From assembly GCA_900546065.1 (NCBI GenBank), contig URBK01000016.1:3182-67181 (forward strand): a stretch of 64,000 nt of DNA. The letters run 5' to 3'. Position 1 is the first letter of the stretch, and each line of letters opens with the position of its first letter. This document shows, piece by piece, positions 1 to 8,027 of this stretch. The DNA is from an uncultured Alistipes sp. (GTDB lineage: Bacteria > Bacteroidota > Bacteroidia > Bacteroidales > Rikenellaceae). Made by a program: the position numbers and the translations under genes. Under the pieces are notes generated by a model. The model saw only the letters and a program-made list of their open reading frames with translations. It was not told where the DNA came from and searched no databases.

Positions 1-97
1 GTTTTTCGTACTCGATACCCAGTTCGTCGAGCATATCCGCCGCCGCCGACATCACTTCCCAGTCGCTGGTCGACCCCATAATCACTCCAACCTTCAT
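1..97 (-). CDS. purE: PurE, N5-carboxyaminoimidazole ribonucleotide mutase (5' end only)
   Basis: Only the first 32 codons are inside the window; the gene reads leftward from an ATG at 97. The translated start is [16 protein letters not shown], and the MGSxSDW signature is the substrate and phosphate-binding loop of class I PurE, which moves the carboxyl group of N5-CAIR to form CAIR in purine synthesis. The protein would be cytosolic. The region upstream on the minus strand ends in an intrinsic terminator (118-150), so purE either has its own promoter between about 98 and 117, where I see no clear TAnnTTTG box, or is reached by read-through of that terminator. Confidence 0.85.
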   Translation of the reverse strand, partial: MKVGVIMGSTSDWEVMSAAADMLDELGIEYEK

Positions 98-117
98 ATT
101 ATCAGTATAATAATGTT

Positions 118-150
118 AAAAACGCAGCCGCTGCATAGTATGCAACGGCT
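118..150 (-). terminator. Intrinsic terminator upstream of purE
   Basis: On the minus strand, an 11-bp stem (126-136 with 140-150, one G-U wobble) with a 3-nt loop is followed by GCG and a run of five T (118-122). It lies 20 nt before the purE start codon, with no supported gene in front of it. It either ends a non-coding transcript or acts as an attenuator in a long purE leader. Confidence 0.6.
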
Positions 151-317
151 ACATTTATCCTAAAATGTTCCACTGGTGGTCATTTTGCGTGCAACAACCC
201 GCACCGAAGGCCGCACAACACGACGTTACACATTCGCCATGTGGCCTTACCGCCGCCGATAGCTGCATCCGCCGACACACTTCGCACCCGAGATTTATCG
301 TCTGCCGCAGGCGGTTG

Positions 318-353
318 CCCGCATGAATGGCCCACCCCGCATGAATGGCCCAC
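318..353. repeat. Perfect 18-bp tandem duplication
   Basis: The unit cccgcatgaatggcccac occurs at 318-335 and again, without a gap, at 336-353. It sits inside the gene-poor stretch upstream of purE, between a promoter-like box and a terminator on the minus strand. Confidence 0.9.
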
Positions 354-405
354 GACGAAAAACAGTTCCCGAGAACGGTATGTCTCCCCTTCGCATTCAT
401 GAATG

Positions 406-413
406 CAAATGTA
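406..413 (-). promoter_or_regulatory. Possible -7 box of a minus-strand transcript toward purE
   Basis: The minus strand reads TACATTTG here, an exact match to the Bacteroidetes -7 box TAnnTTTG. No good TTG/TTTG -33 element is found 19-21 nt upstream. The perfect 14-bp palindrome GCATTCATGAATGC (393-406) abuts the box and would cover the start site, so it could be an operator. The predicted transcript would run from about 400 to the terminator at 118-150. Confidence 0.35.
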
Positions 414-610
414 CGCCATTTTTTCGATAAAAGGAACGAAACGTCATACAAAAATATCAACAAATTATCCACTTGACAGCCATCTGCGCCCACATCTCCG
501 GCACTCGGCACCCAAACGGCCCGAAAACGCTAATAATCCACTATTTCTACCGCCACAGCCTGTCACTATTCCACTCTGCGGATCTTTTCCGCCGCGACTA
601 AGACACAATA

Positions 611-639
611 AAAATGGAGAGCTTGCGACTCTCCATTTT
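611..639. terminator. Bidirectional terminator-like hairpin
   Basis: An 11-bp perfect inverted repeat (611-621 with 629-639) with a 7-nt loop has A/T runs on both sides, so it could terminate transcription in either direction. No gene next to it explains it. Confidence 0.45.
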
Positions 640-1046
640 GCAATCGTACAGCAGAAAGCGTCTCTCGACTCTCTGACTCTATGGCTGGCAGGCGAAAATC
701 GTCTGCTTTTCGCTTCTGCTGTCCGCTCAAGCCCTCGCCCGACGAACTTTTCCGCGCATGGGGAGCTATCACACTTCCCGAGCGCTGTGGCCGTTTTCAG
801 GCTTTGGGCCTTCACTTGAACAATGCCGCCGGCGCATCCCTGCGGCAGCGGCCCGCGTCTACGCCTCACGGCGGTGACGGCTCACAAACTATTCATAAAA
901 CAAACAAAATAAACTCTCTTACATGTCTCAACGAGTCTCCTTTCGAATATCTCTCGTTTTCACATTGCAAAGATCCAGTTTTGAGCCCGGCCGCGCAATC
1001 GCCAATTACAGGGATTCGCACCGATACCGTTCACTATTAGTAATGA

Positions 1047-1078
1047 TTGTCCCATGTAACGAAAAATTAGTATTTTTG
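1047..1078 (+). promoter_or_regulatory. Promoter of the glycoside hydrolase gene
   Basis: TTG at 1047-1049, a 21-nt spacer and TATTTTTG at 1071-1078 fit the Bacteroidetes consensus. The start of transcription would be near 1085, which rules out the upstream in-frame start at 923. Confidence 0.65.
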
Positions 1079-1225
1079 CAAAAAATTCGAACGTACGGCC
1101 CGACTTTGTCTCATGACACCCGTCAAAGTGCCTGTATGCAGCACAAAAGACAGCCATTTCGACCGTCTGTTTGTTCTGCAATGTGGGATGAGGACGAAAC
1201 CGCACCCAAAATACGACCCGACTCG

Positions 1226-2944
1226 ATGGAAAAGAGACTTTCGACATCCGTTGCAGGCACCCCGCGTGCCATAAACACGAAAGGGGCTGCCGCCCGACAC
1301 AACGCGGTGCTGCGCCGCTTGCGGACACATCTTGCCACGGCAGCCGTCATAACAACCCTTATCTCAACTATCCTTGCCACAGACAAAGCCTCGGCGCAGG
1401 CCGTCGACCGACCGCGTCCGCAGCAGTGGGAACGGCTCGTGAAGGGAGGACGTTTCATGGACCGCATCCTGCCCATGCCCGACGGCCGCAAGGCCAAGCA
1501 CACGTGGGGCACGGCCGAGGTCGCCGAACGCTTTGTCGACAACGGCATAGAGATGCCCGACACGTCATTCTGGGGCGGAAACATCCTTAAGGGCGACGAC
1601 GGGCTCTACCACATGTACGTATGCGGCTGGCCGGAGGACTCTCCGCAGGGGCACATGTTCTGGCCCAACTCGACGGTGTATCACGCCGTCGCGAAGCGTC
1701 TGCACGGTCCCTACACCATACGCGAAACCATAGGCAAGGGGCACAACCCAGAAGCATACCGTCTCGACGACGGCCGTATCGTCATATATGTCATCGGCGG
1801 ATACTATATAGCCGACTCCTTCGACGGCCCGTGGCAATACTCGCAGTTCGAGTTCGACCGGCGCGACCGCCCCGTGATCGAGGGGTTGAGCAACCTCACA
1901 TTCGCACGCCGCGACGACGGCTCGCGTCTGATGGTGTGCCGAGGCGGAGGCGTATGGATCAGCCGCGACGGCCTGAAACCCTACCGTCAGATCACCGAAA
2001 AGAGAATATATCCGCCCGTCGACGGAGAGTTTGAAGACCCCGTCGTGTGGCGTGACTCGCTGCAATACCACCTCATCGTGAACGACTGGCTCGGACGCAT
2101 AGCCTACTATCAGCGTTCGATAGACGGAGTGCATTGGGTCACCGAGCAGGGCGAGGCGTATGTACCCGGAGTTTCAGCACACAAGGACGGTTATGTCGAG
2201 CAATGGTTCAAGTATGAGCGCCCGAAGATATTTCAGGATGGCAAGGGGCGTGTCGAGCAGATAAACTTCGCGGTCATCGACACCATCAAATGGAACGACC
2301 TGCCCAACGACCGTCACAGCTCGAAGAATATATGCCTGCCCATGAACAAGGGGCTGCTCATCGAGGTGTTGAACCGCGAGCCGATAGATCAGCATACCGA
2401 AACGATCGAGCTGCTCATCAAGGGCGAGAAGGAATTCAAACCGGCACGAGACCTCGATATCGGGTCGCTGAGACTCGGCTCTTACACCGAGGTCAATTTC
2501 GGCGGCGGCGCCAAGGCAACAGGAATGAGAAAGCAAGGCAACGACATCGTGGTGACGTTCGACGCCCGCGACAGCGGTATCGACCCCACGGAGTTCGCAC
2601 CCAAACTTTTGGGGCGCAACCGCAAGGGAGAGATCATCTTCGGATACGCCTCACTGCCATACGTCAATTACCGCCCGGCCATACTGTCGAGCCTCCGCCC
2701 GACGTACGATGCCGAAGGGGGCTGTATCACTACCGACATGGAGAACTTCGGACTCTCGGCATCGAAAGAGTCGACGCTCACCATCACTACAGCCGACGGA
2801 CGGCACTTTACGGCTTCGATTCCGCCTATCGAACCATACGGGAAGGCCACCGTCCGTATCGATACCGACACGACGGTCGATCTTCAGGGATGCGAGGTGA
2901 CGGTAACGACGGCCGGCAAGGTTGTACACCGCCAGCAATGGTGA
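1226..2944 (+). CDS. Exported glycoside hydrolase, GH43/GH117-like beta-propeller
   Basis: A 572-residue protein. The N-terminus has an Arg-rich stretch, a hydrophobic segment and a likely cleavage site after ...DKASAQA, so it is probably exported. The middle carries motifs typical of five-bladed propeller glycosidases annotated as GH43/117-like in Bacteroidales: WGGNILKGDDGLYHMYVCGW, then GKGHNPEAYRLDDG, FEDPVVWRDSLQYHLIVNDW and RHSSKNICLP. About 140 C-terminal residues look like a beta-sandwich. The substrate cannot be told from sequence. The frame is open back to 923, but the promoter at 1047-1078 limits the start to ATG 1136, 1181 or 1226; I chose 1226 because it sits closest to the signal peptide. 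The gene stands alone upstream of feoAB. Confidence 0.7.
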   Translation: MEKRLSTSVAGTPRAINTKGAAARHNAVLRRLRTHLATAAVITTLISTILATDKASAQAVDRPRPQQWERLVKGGRFMDRILPMPDGRKAKHTWGTAEVAERFVDNGIEMPDTSFWGGNILKGDDGLYHMYVCGWPEDSPQGHMFWPNSTVYHAVAKRLHGPYTIRETIGKGHNPEAYRLDDGRIVIYVIGGYYIADSFDGPWQYSQFEFDRRDRPVIEGLSNLTFARRDDGSRLMVCRGGGVWISRDGLKPYRQITEKRIYPPVDGEFEDPVVWRDSLQYHLIVNDWLGRIAYYQRSIDGVHWVTEQGEAYVPGVSAHKDGYVEQWFKYERPKIFQDGKGRVEQINFAVIDTIKWNDLPNDRHSSKNICLPMNKGLLIEVLNREPIDQHTETIELLIKGEKEFKPARDLDIGSLRLGSYTEVNFGGGAKATGMRKQGNDIVVTFDARDSGIDPTEFAPKLLGRNRKGEIIFGYASLPYVNYRPAILSSLRPTYDAEGGCITTDMENFGLSASKESTLTITTADGRHFTASIPPIEPYGKATVRIDTDTTVDLQGCEVTVTTAGKVVHRQQW

Positions 2945-3013
2945 CGGATGCGACGCACGTCGTCGCGGGCATTGCGGAGTGCAACAAAGACGAAAAGATA
3001 AATGTAACGAAAT

Positions 3014-5434
3014 ATGTTTCTATCAGATTTGAAGACCGACGAGTCGGCCGTAGTCATCCGAGTATTGGGGCACGGCGGATTCCGACGCAGGATTCTCGAG
3101 ATGGGATTCGTCCGCGGTCAGAAGGTGACGGCGATACTCAACGCCCCGCTGCGCGACCCCATCAAATACAGCATCATGGGTTACGAGGTGTCGCTGCGCC
3201 GCAGCGAGGCGGCCATGGTCGAGGTCATCACACAGCAGGAGGCGCAGAAGCTATCGGCCGAGTGGGGCAAACACTCGACATCGGACAACGACTTCGACTA
3301 CGAGAAGGTCATCGACGCCAAGATCCGCGAGATAAACATTGCGCTGGTCGGGAACCCCAACAGCGGCAAGACATCACTTTTCAACGCCCTGTCGGGACGC
3401 CGCGAGCACGTGGGCAACTACAGCGGCGTGACGGTAGACGCCAAGAGCGGATCGTTCAAATACAAGGACTACCACATCAACATCACCGACCTGCCGGGCA
3501 CATACGCCCTGTCGGCATATACGCCCGAAGAGATCTACGTACGGTGCCATCTGGTGGAGAAGCTGCCCGACGTGGTCATAAACGTTGTGGCGGCGTCGAA
3601 TCTCGAACGCAACCTCTACCTCACTACCGAACTAATGGATGTAAACCCGCGCGTCGTCATAGCGCTGAACATGTACGACGAGCTGGAGCAGGAGGGGGCA
3701 CGGCTCGACTACGACTGTCTGGGCCGCATGATCGGCATACCGATGGTCCCCGTTGTGGCGCGTGAGCACAAGGGTCTGGACCATCTGCTCGACGAGGTTA
3801 TACTTACATTTGAGAATCAGAATCCCAAGGTGCGCCACGTGCATATCAACTACTCGCCCTCGGTCGAGGCCGAGATCACGGCCCTGTCGAAGATGATGAA
3901 ACTGCACACCGAAGAGCTTCCCAAATATTTTCCGCCGCGCTACCTCGCCATAAAGATGCTCGAGGGCGACAGCGAAATCACCGACATGCTCTCTCACTCG
4001 GAGCACTATCCCGACTGGAAGGCGCAGGCCGCGCGCGGAGCCGAACGTATCGTATCGGCCCTGAACGAGGATGTCGAGAGCGCAATCACAAACGAGAAAT
4101 ACGGATTCATCGAGGGCGCTCTGGCCGAGACCTTCACCCCTAGCGACAAAGGCCCCAACCGCCGTACGTCGTTCATCGACCGTATCGTCACCAACAAATA
4201 CGCAGGATTCCCGCTCTTCCTGTTCGTGATATTTCTTATGTTCTGGTGTACATTTACTTTGGGTGCATATCCTCAAGCATGGCTTGAGGCAGGCTTCGCA
4301 TGGCTCGGCCAGAGCGTGGGCAGCATCCTCGGTGACGGGGCGCTGCGTGACCTTATCGTCGACGGCATCATCGGCGGCGTTGGCGCCGTAGCCGTATTCC
4401 TGCCAAACATACTTATACTCTACATGTTCATATCACTGATGGAGGACTCGGGATATATGGCCCGCGCGGCCTTCATCATGGACAAGTTGATGCATCTGGT
4501 TGGTCTGCACGGGAAATCGTTTATTCCGCTCGTTATGGGCTTTGGCTGCAACGTACCGGCAATCATGGCTTCACGCACGATCGAGAGCCGCAGCAGCCGA
4601 CTGATAACCATACTGATAAACCCGTTCATGTCATGCAGCGCACGACTTCCGGTGTTCATACTTCTAACGGGTACATTCTTCCCCGAGCATGCCGGAGCAA
4701 TGCTCTTCCTGATATACATGCTCGGATGTATCGTCGCCGTCATCACGGCCCGTCTGTTGCGCCGTTTCATGTTCGGGCCCGATGAAACGCCATTCGTCAT
4801 GGAGCTGCCGCCATACCGCGTCCCGACACTCAACGCAACGATGCGTCACATGTGGGAGCGCAGCGAGCAGTACCTCAAGAAGATGGGAGGACTGATCCTC
4901 GTAGCTACGGTCATCATCTGGTTCCTGAGCTACTATCCGCGTGGCGGAGCGGATGCCACGGCACAGATGCCGCAAACGACCGTCACCGAGAACGTTGCCG
5001 CGATGCCCGACACCGCCGCGGAAGCATCGACACAATCCGAACAATCATATCTCGGACGCATAGGCAAATTCTGCGAGCCGGCCATGCAGCCGCTCGGGCT
5101 TGACTGGCGCGCCAGCGTCGCCATGCTCTCGGGTGCCGCCGCCAAGGAGATCGTCGTCTCGACACTCGGCGTTCTCTATGCCGCGGATGACGAGGGAGAG
5201 GACACATCGTCACTCTCACAGAGACTTCTCGCCTCGGGCAACTACAGTCGCGCCGCGGCTCTTGCAATGATGGTATTCATATTGCTCTACTTCCCCTGCA
5301 TAGCCACCGTCGCGGCCATAGCACAGGAGGCCGGAGGATGGAAGTGGGCCGCATTCTCGATAGTCTACAACACAGTCGTGGCATGGATCATAGCATGGAT
5401 CGCATACCACATAGGCATGCTGATCGGGCTATAA
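3014..5434 (+). CDS. feoB: Fused FeoA-FeoB ferrous iron transporter
   Basis: An 806-residue inner-membrane protein for GTP-dependent Fe(II) uptake. Residues 1-75 form an SH3-like FeoA domain, normally a separate protein. A G domain follows, with the P-loop GNPNSGKT (113-120), the G3 motif DLPGTY and NMYD in the G4 region. A cytosolic helical domain comes next, then two Gate/nucleoside-recognition membrane blocks with the conserved MGFGCNVPA and AAKEIVVSTLG segments. FeoA-FeoB fusion is common in Bacteroidetes. The gene starts 69 nt after the glycoside hydrolase, with no clear promoter between them. A short hairpin (5459-5474) lies between it and the hemerythrin gene. Co-location with a hemerythrin-like iron protein suggests an iron theme. 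Confidence 0.95.
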   Translation: MFLSDLKTDESAVVIRVLGHGGFRRRILEMGFVRGQKVTAILNAPLRDPIKYSIMGYEVSLRRSEAAMVEVITQQEAQKLSAEWGKHSTSDNDFDYEKVIDAKIREINIALVGNPNSGKTSLFNALSGRREHVGNYSGVTVDAKSGSFKYKDYHINITDLPGTYALSAYTPEEIYVRCHLVEKLPDVVINVVAASNLERNLYLTTELMDVNPRVVIALNMYDELEQEGARLDYDCLGRMIGIPMVPVVAREHKGLDHLLDEVILTFENQNPKVRHVHINYSPSVEAEITALSKMMKLHTEELPKYFPPRYLAIKMLEGDSEITDMLSHSEHYPDWKAQAARGAERIVSALNEDVESAITNEKYGFIEGALAETFTPSDKGPNRRTSFIDRIVTNKYAGFPLFLFVIFLMFWCTFTLGAYPQAWLEAGFAWLGQSVGSILGDGALRDLIVDGIIGGVGAVAVFLPNILILYMFISLMEDSGYMARAAFIMDKLMHLVGLHGKSFIPLVMGFGCNVPAIMASRTIESRSSRLITILINPFMSCSARLPVFILLTGTFFPEHAGAMLFLIYMLGCIVAVITARLLRRFMFGPDETPFVMELPPYRVPTLNATMRHMWERSEQYLKKMGGLILVATVIIWFLSYYPRGGADATAQMPQTTVTENVAAMPDTAAEASTQSEQSYLGRIGKFCEPAMQPLGLDWRASVAMLSGAAAKEIVVSTLGVLYAADDEGEDTSSLSQRLLASGNYSRAAALAMMVFILLYFPCIATVAAIAQEAGGWKWAAFSIVYNTVVAWIIAWIAYHIGMLIGL

Positions 5435-5499
5435 TCCGCAATACGGCAAAACGGGGAACGCCGAATGTTCGGCGGCAGTAATACACACAAATAAGGAAG

Positions 5500-6219
5500 A
5501 TGAAAAGCTACATCACAGACAATAACAACAAGGCGATACTCTCCGAGCAGATGAAGATCATCGAGCTAATAGACGCCGACTACCGCCTGCTGTCGATCAT
5601 TATGCGGCTCGACATCACACTCCCGTTCGGCGACATCTCGGTCGAGCAGATGTGCCGCCGATACGACATGTCACCGACGCTGTTCCTGATGATATGCCGC
5701 GTATATTCCGACGAGGATTATACACCCGACATCGAGGGGCTCAACATCGGCGACATGCTCCATCTGATACGGTTTCTGCGGGCGTCGCACCGCTACTACC
5801 TCGACCACATGATCCCGCGCATAACGCAAAGCATGCAGCGTGTGCTCGCCGCGTGCGAAAAGCGCCAGAGCGACATCCTGCGCCGCTTCTACGAAAACTA
5901 TATCGCCGAGGTGGAGGCCCATCTTGCCTATGAGGAGACTACCATATTCCCATACGTCGAGGCATTGGCCGCAGGCCGTGCCGACGGCACGATGCACATG
6001 CGCAGTTTCATGGCCAACCACACCGACATCTGCGACAAGATCGACGACATGAAGAGCGTCGTGATAAAATACCTGCCCGAGAGCTGCCCCACGCAGCAGC
6101 GGTGCGAACTGCTGTTCGACATCTTCCGCATGAAGGAGGATCTGGGCAAGCACACGCGGCTCGAGTCGACACTTCTGGCACCCGTCGCAACCAATGCCGA
6201 GGAGGCGGCCGAGTCATGA
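5500..6219 (+). CDS. Hemerythrin-like (HHE) protein, RIC/YtfE type
   Basis: A 239-residue protein with a four-helix HHE domain. Candidate di-iron ligands are H97 and H103 in RASHRYYLDH, H141 and E145 in HLAYEETTIF, H174, and H218 with E222 in KHTRLEST. Relatives such as YtfE/RIC bind a di-iron centre and help repair Fe-S clusters after nitrosative or oxidative stress; whether this one does is inferred. The first 90 residues are helical and lack the Cys pair of ScdA_N domains. The stop overlaps the start of the LuxR-type gene (ATGA at 6216-6219), so the two are translationally coupled and probably work together. Confidence 0.85.
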   Translation: MKSYITDNNNKAILSEQMKIIELIDADYRLLSIIMRLDITLPFGDISVEQMCRRYDMSPTLFLMICRVYSDEDYTPDIEGLNIGDMLHLIRFLRASHRYYLDHMIPRITQSMQRVLAACEKRQSDILRRFYENYIAEVEAHLAYEETTIFPYVEALAAGRADGTMHMRSFMANHTDICDKIDDMKSVVIKYLPESCPTQQRCELLFDIFRMKEDLGKHTRLESTLLAPVATNAEEAAES

Positions 6220-6809
6220 AACGGTATCGTCTTGCCATAATAGAACAGTCGGCCGTAATCACCGAAGGGCTGCGTGCGCTGCTGCGCGGCGACAACGATT
6301 TCGAGGTTGTCTTCAGCGACACAGATCTGCGCAGGCTCGCCGAACGCTTCGGCGTCGTGGAACCCGACATTATGATCATAAATTCTCAAATTGCAGGCGC
6401 TTTGTCGCAAAACATCCGGTCGGCATATCCCGAGATGCAGCATACGGCAATAGCGGCGATAGCCACAACCGTATGCGACGATGAGCTGATGCGTCAGTTC
6501 GACGCCATAATCAACATATTCGACTCGCAGATGCAGATCGTGCGCAAACTGCACGCCGCCATTGAACAGAATCAGACCAACCCCTACTCCGACAGCCACG
6601 ATCTGTCGGAGCGTGAGCGCGACGTATTGATACTCGTAGCCAAAGGACTCTCGAACAAGGAGATCGCCGACCGGCTGAACATATCGATACACACGGTCAT
6701 GTCCCACCGCAAGAACATAACCCACAAGACGGGCATAAAGTCCGTGGCGGGACTTACGGTCTACGCGCTGCTGAACAATCTCGTCGACCAGAACGACATG
6801 ACGCTCTGA
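6216..6809 (+). CDS. LuxR-type regulator with a degenerate receiver domain
   Basis: A 197-residue protein starting at ATG 6216 inside the hemerythrin stop codon. The N-terminal half has the size and layout of a response-regulator receiver but lacks its chemistry: the acidic pair is E10-Q11, and the phospho-acceptor position in DIMIINS is N56 instead of Asp. Residues about 131-190 form a standard LuxR/NarL helix-turn-helix (LSERERDVLILVAKGLSNKE, then IHTVMSHRKNI). It therefore probably binds DNA without being phosphorylated, perhaps responding to the hemerythrin partner. Targets are unknown; feoAB and the hemerythrin gene are natural candidates by position. Confidence 0.85.
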   Translation: MKRYRLAIIEQSAVITEGLRALLRGDNDFEVVFSDTDLRRLAERFGVVEPDIMIINSQIAGALSQNIRSAYPEMQHTAIAAIATTVCDDELMRQFDAIINIFDSQMQIVRKLHAAIEQNQTNPYSDSHDLSERERDVLILVAKGLSNKEIADRLNISIHTVMSHRKNITHKTGIKSVAGLTVYALLNNLVDQNDMTL

Positions 6810-6837
6810 CGTGACGGTCGGATATCGGGCCTTGCAT

Positions 6838-6858
6838 GTTTGCAACAGAGTTGCAAAC
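6838..6858. promoter_or_regulatory. Palindromic operator upstream of the CDF exporter
   Basis: A perfect inverted repeat of GTTTGCAAC and GTTGCAAAC separated by AGA. It lies 9 nt before the -7 box at 6868-6875, covering the -33 region. The shape fits a dimeric repressor of the Fur/Zur class or another metal sensor; the identity is inferred from the zinc-type exporter it precedes. Confidence 0.6.
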
Positions 6859-6867
6859 GGCATGCGC

Positions 6868-6875
6868 TATATTTG
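6868..6875 (+). promoter_or_regulatory. -7 promoter box of the CDF exporter gene
   Basis: TATATTTG matches the Bacteroidetes -7 consensus. TTTG at 6839-6842 is 25 nt upstream and TTG at 6851-6853 is 14 nt upstream, neither at the ideal 19-21. The transcript would begin near 6881, about 47 nt before the ATG. Confidence 0.55.
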
Positions 6876-6927
6876 CACTCAACAGAACAGAAGCGCCGAC
6901 ACCGCAAGGCCGCACGCGCACGATATT

Positions 6928-7860
6928 ATGGCACACTTTCACAATTCGACACCAGCACACCACCATCACCACGTCGACCCGACGCACGTGACGAGAGCAT
7001 TGGTTTGGGGCATAGCACTAAACCTCATATTCGTCGCCATAGAGCTCGGAGCGGGGCTGTGGCAGAGATCCATGGGTCTGATCTCCGACGCCGGACACAA
7101 CCTGAGCGACGTAGTGTCGCTGCTGCTGGCATTGCTGGCCGTGAAGCTATCACAGGCGGCCATGAATGACAAATATACATACGGATACCGCAAGAGCACG
7201 ATCCTCGTGTCGCTCATAAACGCCTGCATACTCATAGCCGCCATAGGGGCTATCGTATGGGAGAGTATCCAGCGTCTGCTCCACCCGCAGCCCGTCAACG
7301 GCGGCGTCGTAGCGTGGGTCGCAGGCATCGGAATCATAGTCAACGCCTTCACCGCATGGCTATTCATGAAGGACAGCAAGGAGGATCTCAATATAAAGGG
7401 CGCATATCTGCACATGGTTGCCGATACGCTCGTGTCGGTAGGAGTACTGATATCGGGCGTAATAATATCCCGTACGGGATGGTACGTCATAGACCCGCTG
7501 ATAGCCATTACGGTTGCTGCCGTTATATTTGTCTCGACATGGGGGCTGCTGCGCGCAAGCGTGCGCCTGACTCTCGACGGCGTACCCGATGACATAGATA
7601 TCGGGCAGGTGCGAAAGGCCATCACCACGGTCGACGGCGTCAAGGCCATGCACCACCTGCACGTGTGGGCGCTCAGCACAACGGAGAATGCCGTAACCGT
7701 ACACGTCGTCATCAGCGCCCAAGCCGACGCGGCACGCGTCAAGTACGGCATAAAACACGCCCTGTCGGAGGTAGGCATCGACCACACCACCATCGAGATC
7801 GAAACTGAGGGCGAGACATGCTGCGACTATCTATGCCACAGAGAAGCTGCAGGACATTAA
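6928..7860 (+). CDS. Cation diffusion facilitator, zinc-type exporter
   Basis: A 310-residue CDF protein expected to exchange cytosolic Zn2+ for protons across the inner membrane. The N-terminus is His-rich (H11-H15). Six membrane helices follow; the transport site is H57 and D61 in SDAGHNLSD plus H162 and D166 in HMVADT, the HD-HD set typical of zinc-selective CzcD/ZitB members. A C-terminal ferredoxin-like cytoplasmic domain (about 215-300) ends in a Cys-containing tail (TCCDYLCHR). I start at ATG 6928 because the promoter box at 6868-6875 excludes the upstream in-frame start at 6811. Control by a metal-responsive repressor is suggested by the operator at 6838-6858. Confidence 0.9.
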   Translation: MAHFHNSTPAHHHHHVDPTHVTRALVWGIALNLIFVAIELGAGLWQRSMGLISDAGHNLSDVVSLLLALLAVKLSQAAMNDKYTYGYRKSTILVSLINACILIAAIGAIVWESIQRLLHPQPVNGGVVAWVAGIGIIVNAFTAWLFMKDSKEDLNIKGAYLHMVADTLVSVGVLISGVIISRTGWYVIDPLIAITVAAVIFVSTWGLLRASVRLTLDGVPDDIDIGQVRKAITTVDGVKAMHHLHVWALSTTENAVTVHVVISAQADAARVKYGIKHALSEVGIDHTTIEIETEGETCCDYLCHREAAGH

Positions 7861-7974
7861 TAATGTGCATACCTGTACGCCTGACGGAATAATTCCAAGG
7901 CTGTGAAGATGTCTCCGTGGATATCACCATAGAGACGCCTTCGAAGTGCGCGGAGTGGAAATTCCGACGTGAAG

Positions 7975-8006
7975 TTTCGCTTTATTAAAAAAAATAGTTA
8001 TATTTG
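7975..8006 (+). promoter_or_regulatory. Promoter of the metY-metX-hom operon
   Basis: TATATTTG at 7999-8006 matches the -7 box; TTTC at 7975-7978 is a near-match to the -33 element with a 20-nt spacer. Transcription would begin around 8011, giving a leader of about 200 nt before metY that starts with the mini-ORF at 8028. Confidence 0.7.
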
Positions 8007-8027
8007 CGAAACGATAAAGCATTGCAC

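Larger units (their letters stand above)
151..1046. other. About 0.9 kb with no supported gene
   Basis: Open frames exist on both strands (for example 155-511 minus, 403-819 plus, 465-869 minus), but their translations are rich in Arg, Cys, Ser and Pro, show no domain-like pattern and overlap one another, so I do not call them. The stretch holds a minus-strand promoter-like box (406-413) within a palindrome, an 18-bp perfect tandem repeat (318-353) and a bidirectional terminator-like hairpin (611-639). A non-coding RNA on either strand is possible; no tRNA, tmRNA or RNase P signature was seen. Confidence 0.5.

Noticed and set aside
155-869. Overlapping ORFs of 79-138 codons on both strands (155-511 minus, 180-419 minus, 403-819 plus, 465-869 minus)
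   Set aside because: They overlap each other, have skewed composition rich in Arg, Cys, Ser and Pro, and show no domain-like pattern or plausible start context; treated as non-coding.
923-1225. N-terminal extension of the first glycoside hydrolase from the upstream in-frame start
   Set aside because: A consensus promoter at 1047-1078 lies inside it, and the translated extension is unlike a protein N-terminus; the signal peptide follows ATG 1226.
2290-3765. 491-codon plus-strand ORF covering the end of the glycoside hydrolase and the start of feoB
   Set aside because: Arg-rich shadow frame of two well-supported genes in another frame.
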